Assembly: GCA_031769625.1 (NCBI GenBank)
Contig: JAUIMM010000088.1
Coordinates: forward strand, 9,367,501 to 9,431,500
Reading direction: 5' to 3'
DNA from: Taudactylus pleione
Taxonomy: Eukaryota > Chordata > Amphibia > Anura > Myobatrachidae
Length of the DNA: 64,000 nucleotides
Position 1 is the first letter of the stretch. Each line of letters begins with the position of its first letter. Shown here one piece after another: positions 22,333 to 33,479 of this stretch. Both the position numbers and the translations under genes were made by a program. Below the pieces are notes generated by a model, which worked only from the letters and a program-made list of their open reading frames with translations, searched no databases and was not told the DNA's origin.

Positions 22333-23417
22333 TCTGTTCTACATAAAATCACCCAAAGTGACCCAAGTCTGTATTCGTTCGACTCAAAACCCCAAAGTTC
22401 GGGTGTTGTCAGACTTCAGCAAAACCGAACCGCTCATCTTTACTTGCAATTGCTCTTCTACACTGAATAAGAGATGTGTGCCGACCCCCGTGTTTTGGTT
22501 TTGGATCTGGATCTCCCCTGGTTTTGGATCTGGATCTGGTTTTGGATCTTTTTCGTTGGTGTTTTGTTTTTAGGTTTTGGATCTGTATTTTTTTCCAAAA
22601 ATGATATAAACAGCTAAAACCACATAATTTGGCCCTGTTTTTGTTCCTACAGTATTATTAACCTTAATAACAATAATTTTCAGGCATTTCCATGCATTTT
22701 TAACCACCTCACAGCTCCCAATATTGATATCACTATTTTTCACCAATATAGGCCAAAGGCTGCAGCGAGCTGGCTGGCTAAAGTAAACAACAGAGCAGTG
22801 GCACAAACGCATGGTAGTTTAAAAAAATATCAGACATCTATGAAACATTGCCACACAGCAGTGGCAGAAAGGATGGCAGTTTAATAAACTATAATAATGT
22901 CAGTCGGCAATGCCCCAAATTGTGCCAAATGTAAAGAAAAAAGGTGCAAGATGAAATTGTCCCTCCCACCCACTCTTATGAGGGATATTAAAAAGGACAT
23001 GCACAGTTTAACAAACCAAGCACTAGGACTGACACTTTCGTGGTTGAACTCCTTGGTTTGTTTAGGCCCCCACAAAACATTTTTTTGGAAGGACTACCTT
23101 AAATTATTAAGGAGAAGGTTGATGATGAGGGTGTTGGTGGTGGAGATTGCATGTGCTGGTCCAAACTGCTGGTAGCTGATACTGTTATTAATTTACAAAT
23201 TATAATTTTGTTAAACAAATTGCACAATCTCGCTGCAAATGACGTAACAGGGAGGAGGTGCCTAGATGGTTAACGTCCCTTCCTCGGCTATTCCTCCACA
23301 CTATCATCCTCATTTTTTTATTATTTCACCATCTAATACTAGCACAGCCGTCATGGAAACTGGGTGACAGCTGTTATACTTACTTCGTCTATCAAAGGAT
23401 TGTTTAATTGTGTTTTT

Positions 23418-24491
23418 TTAATTACTACTAGTAGTAGTCTTCTTGGTCCCTTTCTGGGATGAAGATCCACCCCCGGCAGCAGCAACAGGCGTAGCACTCA
23501 AGGATCCTTCTGAGGAATCACGGATAGGAGAGGAGTCAGTCATGCTTATGAAATTGGATGCAGGACTACCTCCGATCATGAATGAGGATGTTGATGATGA
23601 TGCAGGCATTGGTGGTAGAGATTGCAGGCGCTTGGATCCAGATAGAAGGGAGCAGCTAGGTGACACTGGACTGATTGTTCTTAATTTTTTTGTACCCAAA
23701 GTTTTAGAATTTGAAACACCCTTTCCAATTTGATGAATGCGCTGCAAGTGACATAACAGGGAGGAGGTTCCAAGATGGTTAAGGTCCTTACCTCTACTCA
23801 CTGTTACTTGGCAATGGTTACAAATGGCTTGGCAAAGGTTGTCCGGATTTGGGTGGAAATAATTCCACACATGAGATGTTGATTTTTTAGCCTTTGATCA
23901 GGCATGCCAACAATGGTATTTTTCCCACCATGGGCAACAACTGTTGCCTGATTTACAGTTTTTACACAAACACACTCGCCATCAACATCCTCATCATCAT
24001 CAACATCCTCATCATTCTTGTTGTTATCGCCAACTACATAAATATCCTCCTCATCCTCCTTAAGCAATTCCACAGAAGCATCCTTCAATTTGTACGTCAG
24101 CATGTTGACTTGTGCTGCCCATCCCCACATTTGCAGAGGGCACACAAATGGTGGAAATACGATACTCTTCAAGTACAGTATTAGAAAGGTCAGGCTCACA
24201 CATGGCAAACGCGGACACTTGGAATCTCCTCGGGGATCTGTAACTTTTCAGAGACAATTTAAATTTTTTTGTACCTCTTCTACAAGCAGAAGGGCTTAAA
24301 TAATCACAACTAGAACCACCAGTCATAAATATCCTTTCCTTGCCACTTCGTGTAGTGAATGGCATATTGCTAATATTTTGTTTCTCTAAAGCTGACTTAG
24401 CTTTAGATTTTTTTGCATTAACAGGGTAAAAGTAGATTTTTTTTAGCCTGACTTTTTGGCCTGACTTAAGCCCTGGTACATCGGCCTTCAT
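23418..24491 (-). pseudogene. BED zinc-finger transposon protein, broken
   Basis: The frame 23870 to 23418 begins WNYFHPNPDNLCQAICNHCQ and continues to LGTSSLLCHLQRIH, giving the BED pattern of an aromatic N-terminus, C-x2-C and H-x4-H. A Ser/Thr/Pro-rich stretch follows and ends at 23418. Acidic and basic segments upstream lie in other frames (24208..23804, with a run of Asp and Glu, and 24491..24060), so at least one frameshift or splice separates them. BED fingers bind transposon ends in hAT proteins (family knowledge). A second, decayed copy of the LGTSSLLCHL coding stretch lies near 23250. Confidence 0.65.
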
Positions 24492-25018
24492 AGATGATGT
24501 TGACCGCCTTGCATCGTCATAGTGGATCCTGCTCTCCGGTCATGTGACTATCCTCCATACTCACTGCGGTCTAACAGCAGTGTCACCAAGCAATTATAGC
24601 GCAGCTAAGATGGGGCTAACGCACACAACCACACACAGAAATGTCTTTTTTTTTTTTCACACTGAGGGGGAAGAGCTACCCTGAAAGAGGCAGCAGCCCC
24701 TTGACAGATGGCTACACTGCACCCCTGCGCACCTACGCTGATGACAAGTGTGGCTAACATGCACACACAAAAAATTGTTTTTATTTTTTTAATGGTGGTG
24801 TTGCTAACACGCACACAATTTTTTTAAATTTTTTTTCACTGGTGGTATGGCAGGCTAACACGCACACACCAAAAAATTGTTTGTTTTTTTCACACTGGGG
24901 GTGAACCCTTGAAAGAGGCAGCAGCCCCTTGACAGACAGCAGCACAGCACCCCTGCGCACCTTTTCTGATGACAAGTGTGGCTAACACGCGCACACAAAA
25001 TATTGTGTTTATTTTTTC

Positions 25019-25138
25019 ACTGGTGGTGTACACACAAAAAATTGTTTTTATTTTTTCAGTGGTTGTGTACACACAAAAAATTGTTTTTATTTTTTCAGTG
25101 GTTGTGTACACACAAAAAATTGTTTTTATTTTTTCAGC
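25019..25138. repeat. 39-bp tandem repeat, about three copies
   Basis: Units contain GTGTACACACAAAAAATTG followed by a T-rich run and CAG. Related, more diverged units extend back to about 24600 with GCTAACACGCACACA. It lies inside the hAT element's 5' untranslated side. Confidence 0.85.
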
Positions 25139-25498
25139 CAGCCAGCCCCTATATGAACAACAGCCAGCCACTATGGACAGTAAGCAAAGCAACAACTGTA
25201 GCATGCACAGCAGCGCAGCACAGCTCCCAGCTCACTCCCTCTTCACTCTACACAGCCAGAATGAAAAATGGCGGCGATCGCGGGACCTTTATGAAATCCA
25301 AAACCAGTGAGAATCCGACAGCAGAATGATGAAGTTTTGCCTCATTTTCAGATCAGGTGGGAAAACCTGAGCCGACTCAGATATGCCTCGGATCCCCTAA
25401 GTTCGGGTGGGTTCGGTTCTCTGAGATCCAAACCCGCTCATCTCTACACTGAATAGAGCCTTTTCAAAGTATAGGAGTTTGGTGGAAATGTATTTTTC

Positions 25499-25937
25499 TA
25501 GCAGAGATGTGCGATTCTGTTTTCCTGAAATACGAACACACCCAAACTTAGGGGTTCCGAGTGAAATCACTTTGGGGTTTCCAAGTGGAACCGAGTCCCG
25601 GGTCGGGTCTTCTTGCAATTCGGAACTTGGATTTAAAATATGGATCTCGCGTGTTTTAGATTGAATTTTAGTCTTGCCCTCGTGATTTCAGGAGCTGTGA
25701 GGTGGTCAAAATTTACTGGAAATGACTGGAAATCATTGTTATTGATGGTTATAATACTAAATGAACAAAATCAAGTTCAAATTAAATGGTTTTAGCTGCT
25801 TTTATAAATTTTATAAAGAAATCTTAAACCAAAACTGAATCTGAACCAATACATTTGAGGGTGGCTTTGCCAAAACCAAACCACAATGATGAATTACAAG
25901 AACCAAAACCAAAACATAGGTCTGCGCACATCTCTAG
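25499..25937. mobile_element. Foldback hAT-like MITE
   Basis: The left end AGAGATGTGCG pairs with CGCACATCTCT at the right end. The ends resemble those of the neighbouring hAT element (AGAGATG), so it may be mobilised by the same transposase. No coding sequence; no clean target duplication was identified. Confidence 0.6.
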
Positions 25938-26352
25938 TTTGTGGATCCGGGCAATGAACGTAAAAGCTTAGCATGCACAAAGTTACACATGTAATAAAAA
26001 CAGTCCTAGTGTCCCTTTAATCCCATAATTTATTTATGCTATAAATAGTGCTTAAACAATCAGTATTTTAGAAGAAAATAAAGTAATACTTTATTCAGAT
26101 GAATGACGTGGTACTAATGGGATCAGAGGCTGGGCTTTAATGTGACAGTTACAGTGTGCAATCAGTATACAGAGGCTGCTGCCATGTAAGGAGAGCAGAC
26201 ATGGATCCTGATTATGTGCTTGCCAGACACACTGCTGGGTTTAGGCTAATGCTATGTTTAAATATTTGAACTGGCACCTAATGTAAAATGTTAACATTAC
26301 TGATTGTCCATCTCCACTGACAGTAACGGTGACTTTGTCACCTGGATCATAC
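25938..26352. other. Intron sequence, nothing recognised
   Basis: AT-rich; no exon or element boundaries seen. Confidence 0.4.
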
Positions 26353-26523
26353 CAATGTGTACGGACTTGGTGACTTTGTGTAGCACCTGCAGAATGTCAC
26401 TTCCCAACTTCTTTACATTCTCCAAATCATCCCTCATAGAGTAAGACAGGTCCATCAGGTAGTAGAGATCAATGGGGTACCCCTCGGCACGCTTGAACCG
26501 CACTTGAAATGTTTTTCTCTCCC
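26353..26523 (-). CDS. itgb7: itgb7 exon: hybrid-to-beta-I junction with MIDAS motif
   Basis: The exon is 171 nt. It starts with two bases completing a Gly codon after a TTTTGAATTGCAG acceptor and ends after one base of the next Gly codon at CACATTG/GTATGA. It reads [20 protein letters not shown], then [12 protein letters not shown] and [18 protein letters not shown] is the DxSxS metal-ion-dependent adhesion site that coordinates the ligand-binding cation; the following DD supplies ADMIDAS residues. All key residues are intact, so the protein should bind ligand. FKRAEGYP matches beta-7 (RAEGYP) better than beta-2 (RAKGYP). Confidence 0.97.
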
Positions 26524-26894
26524 CTGCAATTCAAAAGGATTGACAGTACTAAGCAGACTGTGATAGCCATACCACATATGGTACAACTGTACATGAGAAA
26601 ACAAACTGTAGCATAGCAATACATGTTTACCATACAGTCAAGGGAGTTACCATAGCTATTGCAGTCTATGCGACTAGTGATATTAACCAATTATTTATGG
26701 GAATCCGTGACGCTAGAGAGACTACTCTACATATATACAGTTTAAACTAGTTCTGCTAGTTAGGAAAGCAGAAACAAACTAATCACCTTTATCTCCAACG
26801 TAATTCTAATGCTGTGTATACACTGCCAGATAAAATACCTGTCAGACTGACAGATATTTTATTTGGCAGCCTGACACCTAGCAGATATCACGGG

Positions 26895-27290
26895 TTGCTG
26901 GCAGTCGGGATCCCGTTGGTCAGAATCCCAACGCCAGGATCCCAAAAGGGTTAATATACCAACACATGTTAGTCGGTATGCTAACCCTCCCCCTCCCCCT
27001 CTCCCTACCCTAACCCTCCGTTTCTGGTGCCTAACCCTACCCTCCCCCCCAGTGCCTGAACCTAACCCCCCTCCCCGTACCCTAAACCTAACCCTCCCCC
27101 CTTAGTGCCTAACCCTCCTCCTAGTGACTAACCCTAACCCTGCACCATAACCCTCCCTCTAACCTCCGATACTTACCTTCGGGATGCCGATGGTCAGTAT
27201 TCTGGAATACTGCTGTCTGGATTCCGGCGCCAGTATTTCGACTGTTGGCATCCCGTCAGCTGGGATGCTGACTACATCCCGTCACAGGCA
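26895..27290. mobile_element. Foldback MITE with telomere-like CCCTAA core
   Basis: The left arm (GCAGTCGGGATCCCGTTGG, CAACGCCAGGATCCC) pairs with the right arm (GGATTCCGGCGCCAG, GACTGTTGGCATCCCGTC). The centre (26980..27165) is made of CCTAACCCT and GTGCCTAACCCTAACCC units. It resembles the 18054 element in design, though the arms differ. Confidence 0.7.
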
Positions 27291-28362
27291 TACACTGAGA
27301 TATCTCATATTGCCCTCGTAGAGGAGACATTTCCCCATTCCTTCCCTGTGAAGGAACAGGGGAAATGTCTGTCGGTTGGCTTCGGCTGGGCATACACTGC
27401 CTGATGCAGCCGACTTTCACTTTGCAAATATTGGCTGGAACGGGCATGCTGGACAATCGGGCATGCACGACTGATCGATATTTTATGTTTGGTCTCCCGC
27501 ATACACTGTGCAATTATTTGGCGGATTGGCCATATAGTTGTATAGTGTATGTCCAGCATAATGCTGATTCCCCAGCACGCCCATTCGCTCCGATATTTTA
27601 AAAGTGAAAATCAGCCGCATCGGGCACTTTATGCACAGCCACAGCCGACTGACAGACACAGGGAAGGAATGGGGAAATGTATTCTCCCCTGGGTTTGACC
27701 GCACTATTCATATGCAGCAGGCCCCGCGATGCACTCCGGGACTTGGTTGCGGTGGGTAACGCCATCTTCCTGATGGCGTTACCCATAAAAGCCTATTGGC
27801 TTTTCTCCGCCGAGTGCTGATAGAGGGATCCCTCCCAGCACCCCCCCGTGGCATGTGCAGAAGGACCCCGGAGGGGCTTCGGGGTCATAGAGCCGGAAGT
27901 CCCTCCACTGTAAAGGGCCGCTCTTACCGACAGAGCAGTTCTTTGCGGGGATTGTCATGCATGCCGCCCACTGTGAGATAATTTAAGGTGCCCACACACG
28001 TAGAGATCTGCACACAATCCCACGATGTGTGCAATTTCCCCTGAACTCTCCCCCGGCAGCTCCCCGGCAGTCCTACACACGATTTGGAGTAAAAAGCATA
28101 AGATCTATCTTGCATCTTAACTTTTTTTTTTTTTTCCAGTGCACGGCAGATCTGACAATGCGATGTGCGACCAGCGGGGACGCGCATCGCATCGTGATCG
28201 TGAGTGGGGACTCACGATTTACTCTCAATTTGGCATATTTTACATGATCTGTCATTCCAATGTGTCGGAATCGGCCAGATCAGGTAAAATATCGCTATGT
28301 GTGTGGCCAGCTTTACAGTGTATGCCCGTGAAATCTGCTGGGTTTCAGTGTACCAGATAAAG
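27291..28362. repeat. Cluster of decayed MITE-like segments
   Basis: Several short segments share the border GCATACACTG or its complement CAGTGTATGC (27291, 27391, 27501, 28316), and a segment starting GGTGCCCACACACG ends near GTGTGTGGCC. These look like remnants of inverted-repeat elements of the type seen again at 59268. No gene is evident. Confidence 0.4.
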
Positions 28363-28535
28363 GGGTCTAATTATTAAGCTTTCTTAATAGATAAAGTGAA
28401 CGGAGGTAAGGTACCAGCCAATCAGCTCCCAACTGTCATTTTTCAAACACAGCCTGTGACATGGCAGTTAGAAGCTGATTGGTTGATACCTTACCTCCGT
28501 TCACTTTATCTCCTAACAAAGCTTAGTAAATAGAC
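28363..28535. mobile_element. Short foldback MITE
   Basis: GATAAAGTGAACGGAGGTAAG and CTTACCTCCGTTCACTTTATC pair, as do the inner CCAATCAGCT and AGCTGATTGG. The inner segment is shared with the elements at 59018 and 63826. Confidence 0.8.
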
Positions 28536-28674
28536 TGCAAAATGTCTGTCGGTCTGACAGGCATTTTATCTGCCTGTGTATTCCCAGCATAAGGAATGCT
28601 GCATACCAGCTGTATCATCCATGAAGTGAAGTACTGCTAGATAGAGACACTCCTCCCAGAATTAGGACCATGGG

Positions 28675-29190
28675 GCTGATTCAGTACAGATCGCAATTGC
28701 GATCGCATTTGCGTAATCGCACGCAACTCAGCTGCAAAAATATGCTAATGCCTGCCACAGCTCAGCCAGCATAGAGACGCCCACTGCTGCTTTCTCACAT
28801 CCATCCAGCCTCGCACTTCTCTGTAAACATCGGCACCATCGAAGCACATCGGCCTGTCACGCACATTTACAGGTTGTCTGACCATACGCAGAAACTGCAA
28901 GTCTCATCGCACACAGTGAGTACACAAGCTGTCTATGCCATCACAATAACTAATTTATGCACGCCCAGGAAACGGCGTTCAAACGGACAGACATGCCTGC
29001 GTTTCTCCAACCACTCCCCCGTCACCACCCCCAAACTCTGACAGTCTGTCACTCACTCTGCGGTGGATTCCTATATGTGGACATAATCGCAGTGCAATCG
29101 CTGCGCACGTGCTCATGCATGTGCAATGGCTAACAATCGTTCGATCTGCGTTCGTAGCTGCAATTGTGATCGCTGCTGAATCAGGCCCCA
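28675..29190. mobile_element. Harbinger-type MITE
   Basis: The ends GGGCTGATTCAG and CTGAATCAGGCCCC are inverted repeats. ATG flanks the left border and follows the right border. The inner ends GATCGCAATTGCGATC and CAATTGTGATCGC also pair. No ORF of interest. Confidence 0.8.
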
Positions 29191-29482
29191 TGTCATTAAC
29201 CATATGCTAGAAGCTATGTAGATTTCAGAAAAAATGACGGCAAGCAGAATGTCTTTGAGGGTCCCATATAATTTGATGCTTGGGGAATTTATGCCAGTCT
29301 CCCAGTATTTTTAAAGTGACAATCATTTAAAGGATATACCAGCTTGGTTTAGCCTTTAAAAGAATTCTCGCTTTATGGGGAAACTTCCATAAATCCCTGC
29401 AGCATCGGAAGTTCGGAAGCTATTACATTTAGCCCCATAACGGACAAGCGTATTATTGGTCTGCTATGGCCTTGTATGGCGG

Positions 29483-29483
29483 G

Positions 29484-29514
<31 letters not shown>

Positions 29515-29531
29515 CGTGTGCGTGTGTGTGC
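29483..29531. repeat. (GT)n microsatellite
   Basis: A GT run lies about 10 bp downstream of the donor of the 202-nt itgb7 exon (on the minus strand, CA repeats inside the intron start). Confidence 0.9.
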
Positions 29532-29540
29532 ATGTCTCAC

Positions 29541-29742
29541 CAGGGCGCAGTTTCAGATGAACTTTCTGAGGAGCTAGTTGAGTGATGGTGCCTTGATCAG
29601 CGTTGTCACTCAGGGGTGCGTTGGTCACTATGTCAACAAGTGCTTTTGGGTATATCACATGTTCTTCATCACATCCACGTTGAATAAGCTCTAGACGTGT
29701 CGCACATCGAGATCCTTCTGACTCCCCTCCTTGTGTAAAATT
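29541..29742 (-). CDS. itgb7: itgb7 exon: PSI domain end and hybrid domain start
   Basis: The exon is 202 nt, phase 0 at its start after a TACTATGTAG acceptor, ending one base into a Gly codon at CGCCCTG/GTGAGA. It reads NFTQGGESEGSRCATR, LELIQRGC, then after a variable linker QLAPQKVHLKLRPG. The first part completes the cysteine-rich PSI knot; QLAPQ-V---LRPG starts the hybrid domain and is almost the beta-7 sequence. N-F-T at the start is a conserved glycosylation site. The linker is poorly conserved, as expected. Confidence 0.95.
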
Positions 29743-29824
29743 CTACATAGTACAAGCATATTTACATTACTTATACCTATTATTACATTAAAGATGTTGC
29801 CTTCAGTCTTTATTTTGTCTACAG

Positions 29825-30491
29825 CACCGGTTCTCAAACTCGGTCCTCAGGACCCCAAACAGTGCATATTTTCCAGGTCTTCTCACAGAATCGCACGTGA
29901 AATAATTATCTCCACCTGTGAATCCTTTAAAATATGTCAGTGAGTAATGAGTACACCTGTGCATCTGCTGTATGACCTGGAAAATGTGACCTGTGTGGGG
30001 TCCTGAGGGCAGAGGGCCTGATTCAGACCCGCTCGCAAGCGCTTCAGCGCTCACGAGCGGGTCGATGGTGTGCTGTGCACAGAGAAATTCTCTTGCTCCA
30101 TGGCTCACTACAAAAGGGGCGGCTGTCGATGTTGATCGACAGCTCACCCCGTTTTGTAGGCGTGGTGGGGGGGTGGCTTCACAAATGGAGGTGTTCCCAT
30201 GCGAACGCCTGCCATTTGTGGGCGACCCCACTAACATCACCAGTGATGTCAGTAGGAGAACTTCCGGCTCTATTAGAGCCAGAAGCTCTCTGGGGCTTGC
30301 GGCCATGAGACCCTACCACAAGAGTCTCGTAGCAATCCGTGATGGTCGCGATGGTCTTGACCATCGTAACCATCGTCCTGGCCGCTCGCAATAGCTGTGG
30401 GCACAAAAAAAAAAAAAAACGCCCTGATTCAGAGCAAGCACTCTTTTAGAGCGTCCGTCTCTGAATCAGGCCTAGAGTTTGAGAACCACTG
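29825..30491. mobile_element. hAT-type MITE hosting a hairpin-chain MITE
   Basis: The ends CACCGGTTCTCAAACT and AGTTTGAGAACCACTG pair. GTCTACAG (29817..29824) and GACTACAG (30492..30499) form a 7/8 target duplication. The original MITE was about 210 bp; its middle (GGTCCTGAGG) is interrupted at 30017 by the Harbinger-type MITE. Confidence 0.85.
30017..30473. mobile_element. Hairpin-chain Harbinger-type MITE (copy 4), nested
   Basis: GGCCTGATTCAGACCCGCTC opens it and CTCTGAATCAGGCC closes it. It has the same palindrome series as 22046..22332, more decayed, and in the same orientation as copy 3. It contains a run of 15 A. Confidence 0.85.
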
Positions 30492-30859
30492 GACTACAGG
30501 TTCTTCTGCAAATGGTGTTTTAGACTTATGTGGACTGTCTAATTATTTTATAAGGACATTTATTTGAATTGAAATCGATAGCACAACACACTTTTTTCCT
30601 GTGTATGTCTTGACCATCGTAACCATCGTCCTGGCCGCTCGCAATAGCTGTGGGCACAAAAAAAAAAAAAACGCCCTGATTCAGAGCAAGCACTCTTTTA
30701 GAGCGTCCGTCTCTGAATCAGGCCTAGAGTTTGAGAACCACTGGACTACAGGTTCTTCTGCAAATGGTGTTTTAGACTTATGTGGACTGTCTAATTATTT
30801 TATAAGGACATTTATTTGAATTGAAATCGATAGCACAACACACTTTTTTCCTGTGTATG
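30354..30859. repeat. 252-bp tandem duplication
   Basis: The segment 30354..30606 is repeated at 30607..30859 almost without change, apart from the length of an A-run (15 against 14). The unit includes the right part of the hairpin-chain MITE, the end of the hAT MITE and host flank, so it happened after both insertions. Confidence 0.9.
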
Positions 30860-30860
30860 T

Positions 30861-30863
<3 letters not shown>

Positions 30864-30907
<44 letters not shown>
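30864..30907. repeat. (TA)n microsatellite
   Basis: About 22 TA repeats. A second TA tract lies at 31279..31313. Confidence 0.95.
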
Positions 30908-30909
<2 letters not shown>

Positions 30910-31277
30910 GTCATGTAGTTCTGCACTCACATCAATCCAGAAATCATTTGCTGGGGTGCTCCTCTTGGACATAAATCAAAATATTCATAGAAAATCCGAA
31001 CCACACATCACACACGTTGGTTGTGATGAGAAGATGCTGTGACTCTGTGTAAGCTCATACTGCATTGGGATGAAAATGGTTTGCAAACCTTGATAATGGT
31101 CTATGTTTAGACCGAAACGTCTAAACGTTCACTTATTTGCAACCAGGATAGAACTTTTTTTTATCATAGATGAAAAAAAAAAGAAAAATGTCTCTTTCAA
31201 GTCTGGTGAGTGCCCTTGTAACTACGCTTGTTTATGTGTGGTTCGGCTTTTTTTTATAAACATATATATATATGTAT

Positions 31278-31321
<44 letters not shown>

Positions 31322-31324
31322 ATA

Positions 31325-32964
31325 CAGTCAGGTCCATAAATATTGGGACATTGACAGAATTTTTTTATTTTGTCCTCTATTCACCACCACAATGGTTTTG
31401 AAATGAAACAAACAAGATGTGCTTTAACTGCAGACTTTCAGATTTAATTTGAGGGTAATTACATCCAAATCGGGTGAACGGTGTAGGAATTACAACAGTT
31501 TCAATATGTGCCTCCCACTTTTTAAGGGGCCAAAAGTAATGGGACTATCAACTCAAAAGTTATTTCATGGACAGGTGTGGGCTATTCCCTCATTATTTCA
31601 TTATCAATTAAGCAGGTAAAAGGTCTGGAGTTGATTCTAGGTGTGACATTTGCATTTGGAATCAGTTGCTGTCAACTCTCAATATGAGATCCAAAGAGCT
31701 GTCACTATCAGTGAAGCAAGCCATCATTAGGCTGAAAAATGAAAACAAACCCATCAGAGAGATTGCAAAAACATTAGGTGTGGCCAAATCAACTGTTTGG
31801 AACATTCTTAAAAAGAAAGAACGCATCGGAGAGCTCAGCAACACCAAAAGACCCGGAAGACCACGGAAAACAACTGTGGTAGATGACAAAAGAATTATTT
31901 CCCTGGTGAAGAAAAACCCCTTCACAACAGTTGGCCAAATCAAGAACAACCTCCAGGAGGTAGATGTATATGTGTCAAAGTCAACAATCAAGAGAAGACT
32001 TCACAAGAGTGAATATAGAGGGTTGACCACAAGATGCAAACCATTGGTGAGCCACAAAATCAGGAAGACCAGATTAGAGTTTGCCAAACAACATCTAAAA
32101 AGCCATTACAGTTCTGGAACAACATCCTGTTGACAGATGAGACAAAGATCAACTTGTACCAGAGTGATGGGAAGAGAAGAGATGGAAAGGAACTGCTCAT
32201 GATCCAAAACATACCACCTCATCAGTGAAGCATGGTGGTGGTAGTGTCATGGCGTGGGCATGTATGGCTGCCAATGGAACTGGTTCCCTTGTATTTATTG
32301 ATGATGTGACTGCTGACAAAAGCAGCAGAATGAATTCTGAAGTGTTTTGGGCAATATTATATGCTCATATTCAGTCAAATGCTTCAGAACTCATTGGACA
32401 GCGCTTCACAGTGCAGATGGACAATGACCCAAAGCATACTACAAAAGCAACCAAAGAGTTTTTTAAGGCTAAAAAGTGGAATGTTATGCAATGGCCAAGT
32501 CAATCCCCTGACCTGAATCCGATTGAGCATGCATTTCACTTGATGAAGACAAATCTGAAGGGAAAATGCCCCAAGAACTAGCAGGAACTGAAGACATTTG
32601 CAGTAGAAGCCTGGCAGAGCATCACCAGGGATGAAACCCAGCGTCTGGTGATGTCTATGCGTTTCAGACTTCAGGCTGTAATTGCCTGCAAAGGATTTGC
32701 AACAAAATATTAAAAAGTAAAAGTTAGATTTAGGATTGTTTAGTTTGTACCATTACTTTTGGCCCCTTAAAAAGTGGGAGGCACATACAGGAACCGTTGC
32801 AATTCCTACACCGTTCACCTGATTTGGATGTAATTACCCTCAAATTAAATCTGAAAGTCTGCAGTTAAATCACATCTTGTTTGATTCATTTCAAAGCCAT
32901 TGTGGTGGTGAATAGAGGACAAAATCTGAAAAATCTGTCAATGTCCCAATATTTATGGACCTGA

Positions 32965-32967
<3 letters not shown>
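31325..32967 (+). mobile_element. Tc1/mariner-type transposon
   Basis: The ends are CAGTCAGGTCCATAAATATT and its exact complement, flanked by TA on both sides (31323..31324 and 32968..32969), the Tc1/mariner target. The inverted repeats are long, about 220 bp (to about 31545 and from about 32746), and nearly identical. The 1,643-bp element landed in, or seeded, TA microsatellites on either side (31279..31313 and 32968..33003). It carries a damaged transposase. It lies in the 3.7-kb intron between the first two exons seen. Confidence 0.96.
31684..32713 (+). pseudogene. Tc1-family transposase, frameshifted
   Basis: The first frame starts MRSKELSLSVKQAII and has the paired-like helix-turn-helix (IREIAKTLGVAKSTVWNILK), the basic RPGRPRKT motif and a second helix-turn-helix (TIKRRL). 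The frame breaks near 32100; the catalytic block LLTDETKI is in another frame up to about 32180; after a second shift the rest reads VKHGGGSVMAW, MDNDPKHT and SPDLNPIEH. The three acidic catalytic residues of the D,D34E triad are all present but cannot be translated as one protein, and a TAG stop at 32579 follows. An upstream ATG at 31666 is in the same frame. Confidence 0.93.
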
Positions 32968-33019
<52 letters not shown>

Positions 33020-33020
33020 T
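32968..33020. repeat. (TA)n(CA)n microsatellite
   Basis: TA repeat running into ACACAC, immediately right of the Tc1 element. Confidence 0.9.
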
Positions 33021-33479
33021 TTCTCTGTATTGTCAGATTGCACAGTAAAATAAGTATTGACTGAAGCTGGACTTTTGGTTTGCTCATTTTCACAGACAGC
33101 AGAAGGAAATGACTACCTTTGAGAACTTCCGTTGTGAAAACCTCAAGAACTTCTGCAATGTGTCAAACAAGGTACTTGCAGACATAATGACACAAAGTGC
33201 CCACCGCTACCAGACTTTCATGCCAGACAGAAAATTCACAGATACACATGTCCTACAAAGCCATTTCTCAAAAGAGGTTATAGGGAAACACCATAATACA
33301 CAAGTTCTTTGTAGTTCCTCTTTCCTGTACATCACACACACTTGGCAAAATGGCGCAGGGCCTGCAGCCATTGTATTAAAGGTAGCTGGCCGGTAGTTTT
33401 CCTTCCCAATCCGCCCCTTCCCCATGGCGTTCTGTATGATATATATTATATACTAGCAAAAGTGATTTCAAATACGAAC

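Larger units (their letters stand above)
22469..25446 (-). mobile_element. hAT-type element with BED zinc-finger remnant and perfect target duplication
   Basis: The flanks carry the 8-bp repeat CACTGAAT (22461..22468 and 25447..25454). The left end is AAGAGATGTGTGCC; the right end read inward is TAGAGATGAGCGGG, so short inverted repeats are present. The minus strand encodes a BED-type finger (see 23418..24491). No RNase-H-like catalytic core or C-terminal dimerisation domain was seen, so the 2.98-kb element appears internally deleted. Perfect target copies suggest a fairly recent insertion. It lies in the intron between the 242-nt and 171-nt itgb7 exons. Confidence 0.85.

Noticed and set aside
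33109..33396. Plus-strand ORF near the Tc1 element with CACAG before and AAG/GTAC after
   Set aside because: It is on the strand opposite the integrin gene with no recognisable domain. The splice-like sites are common by chance.
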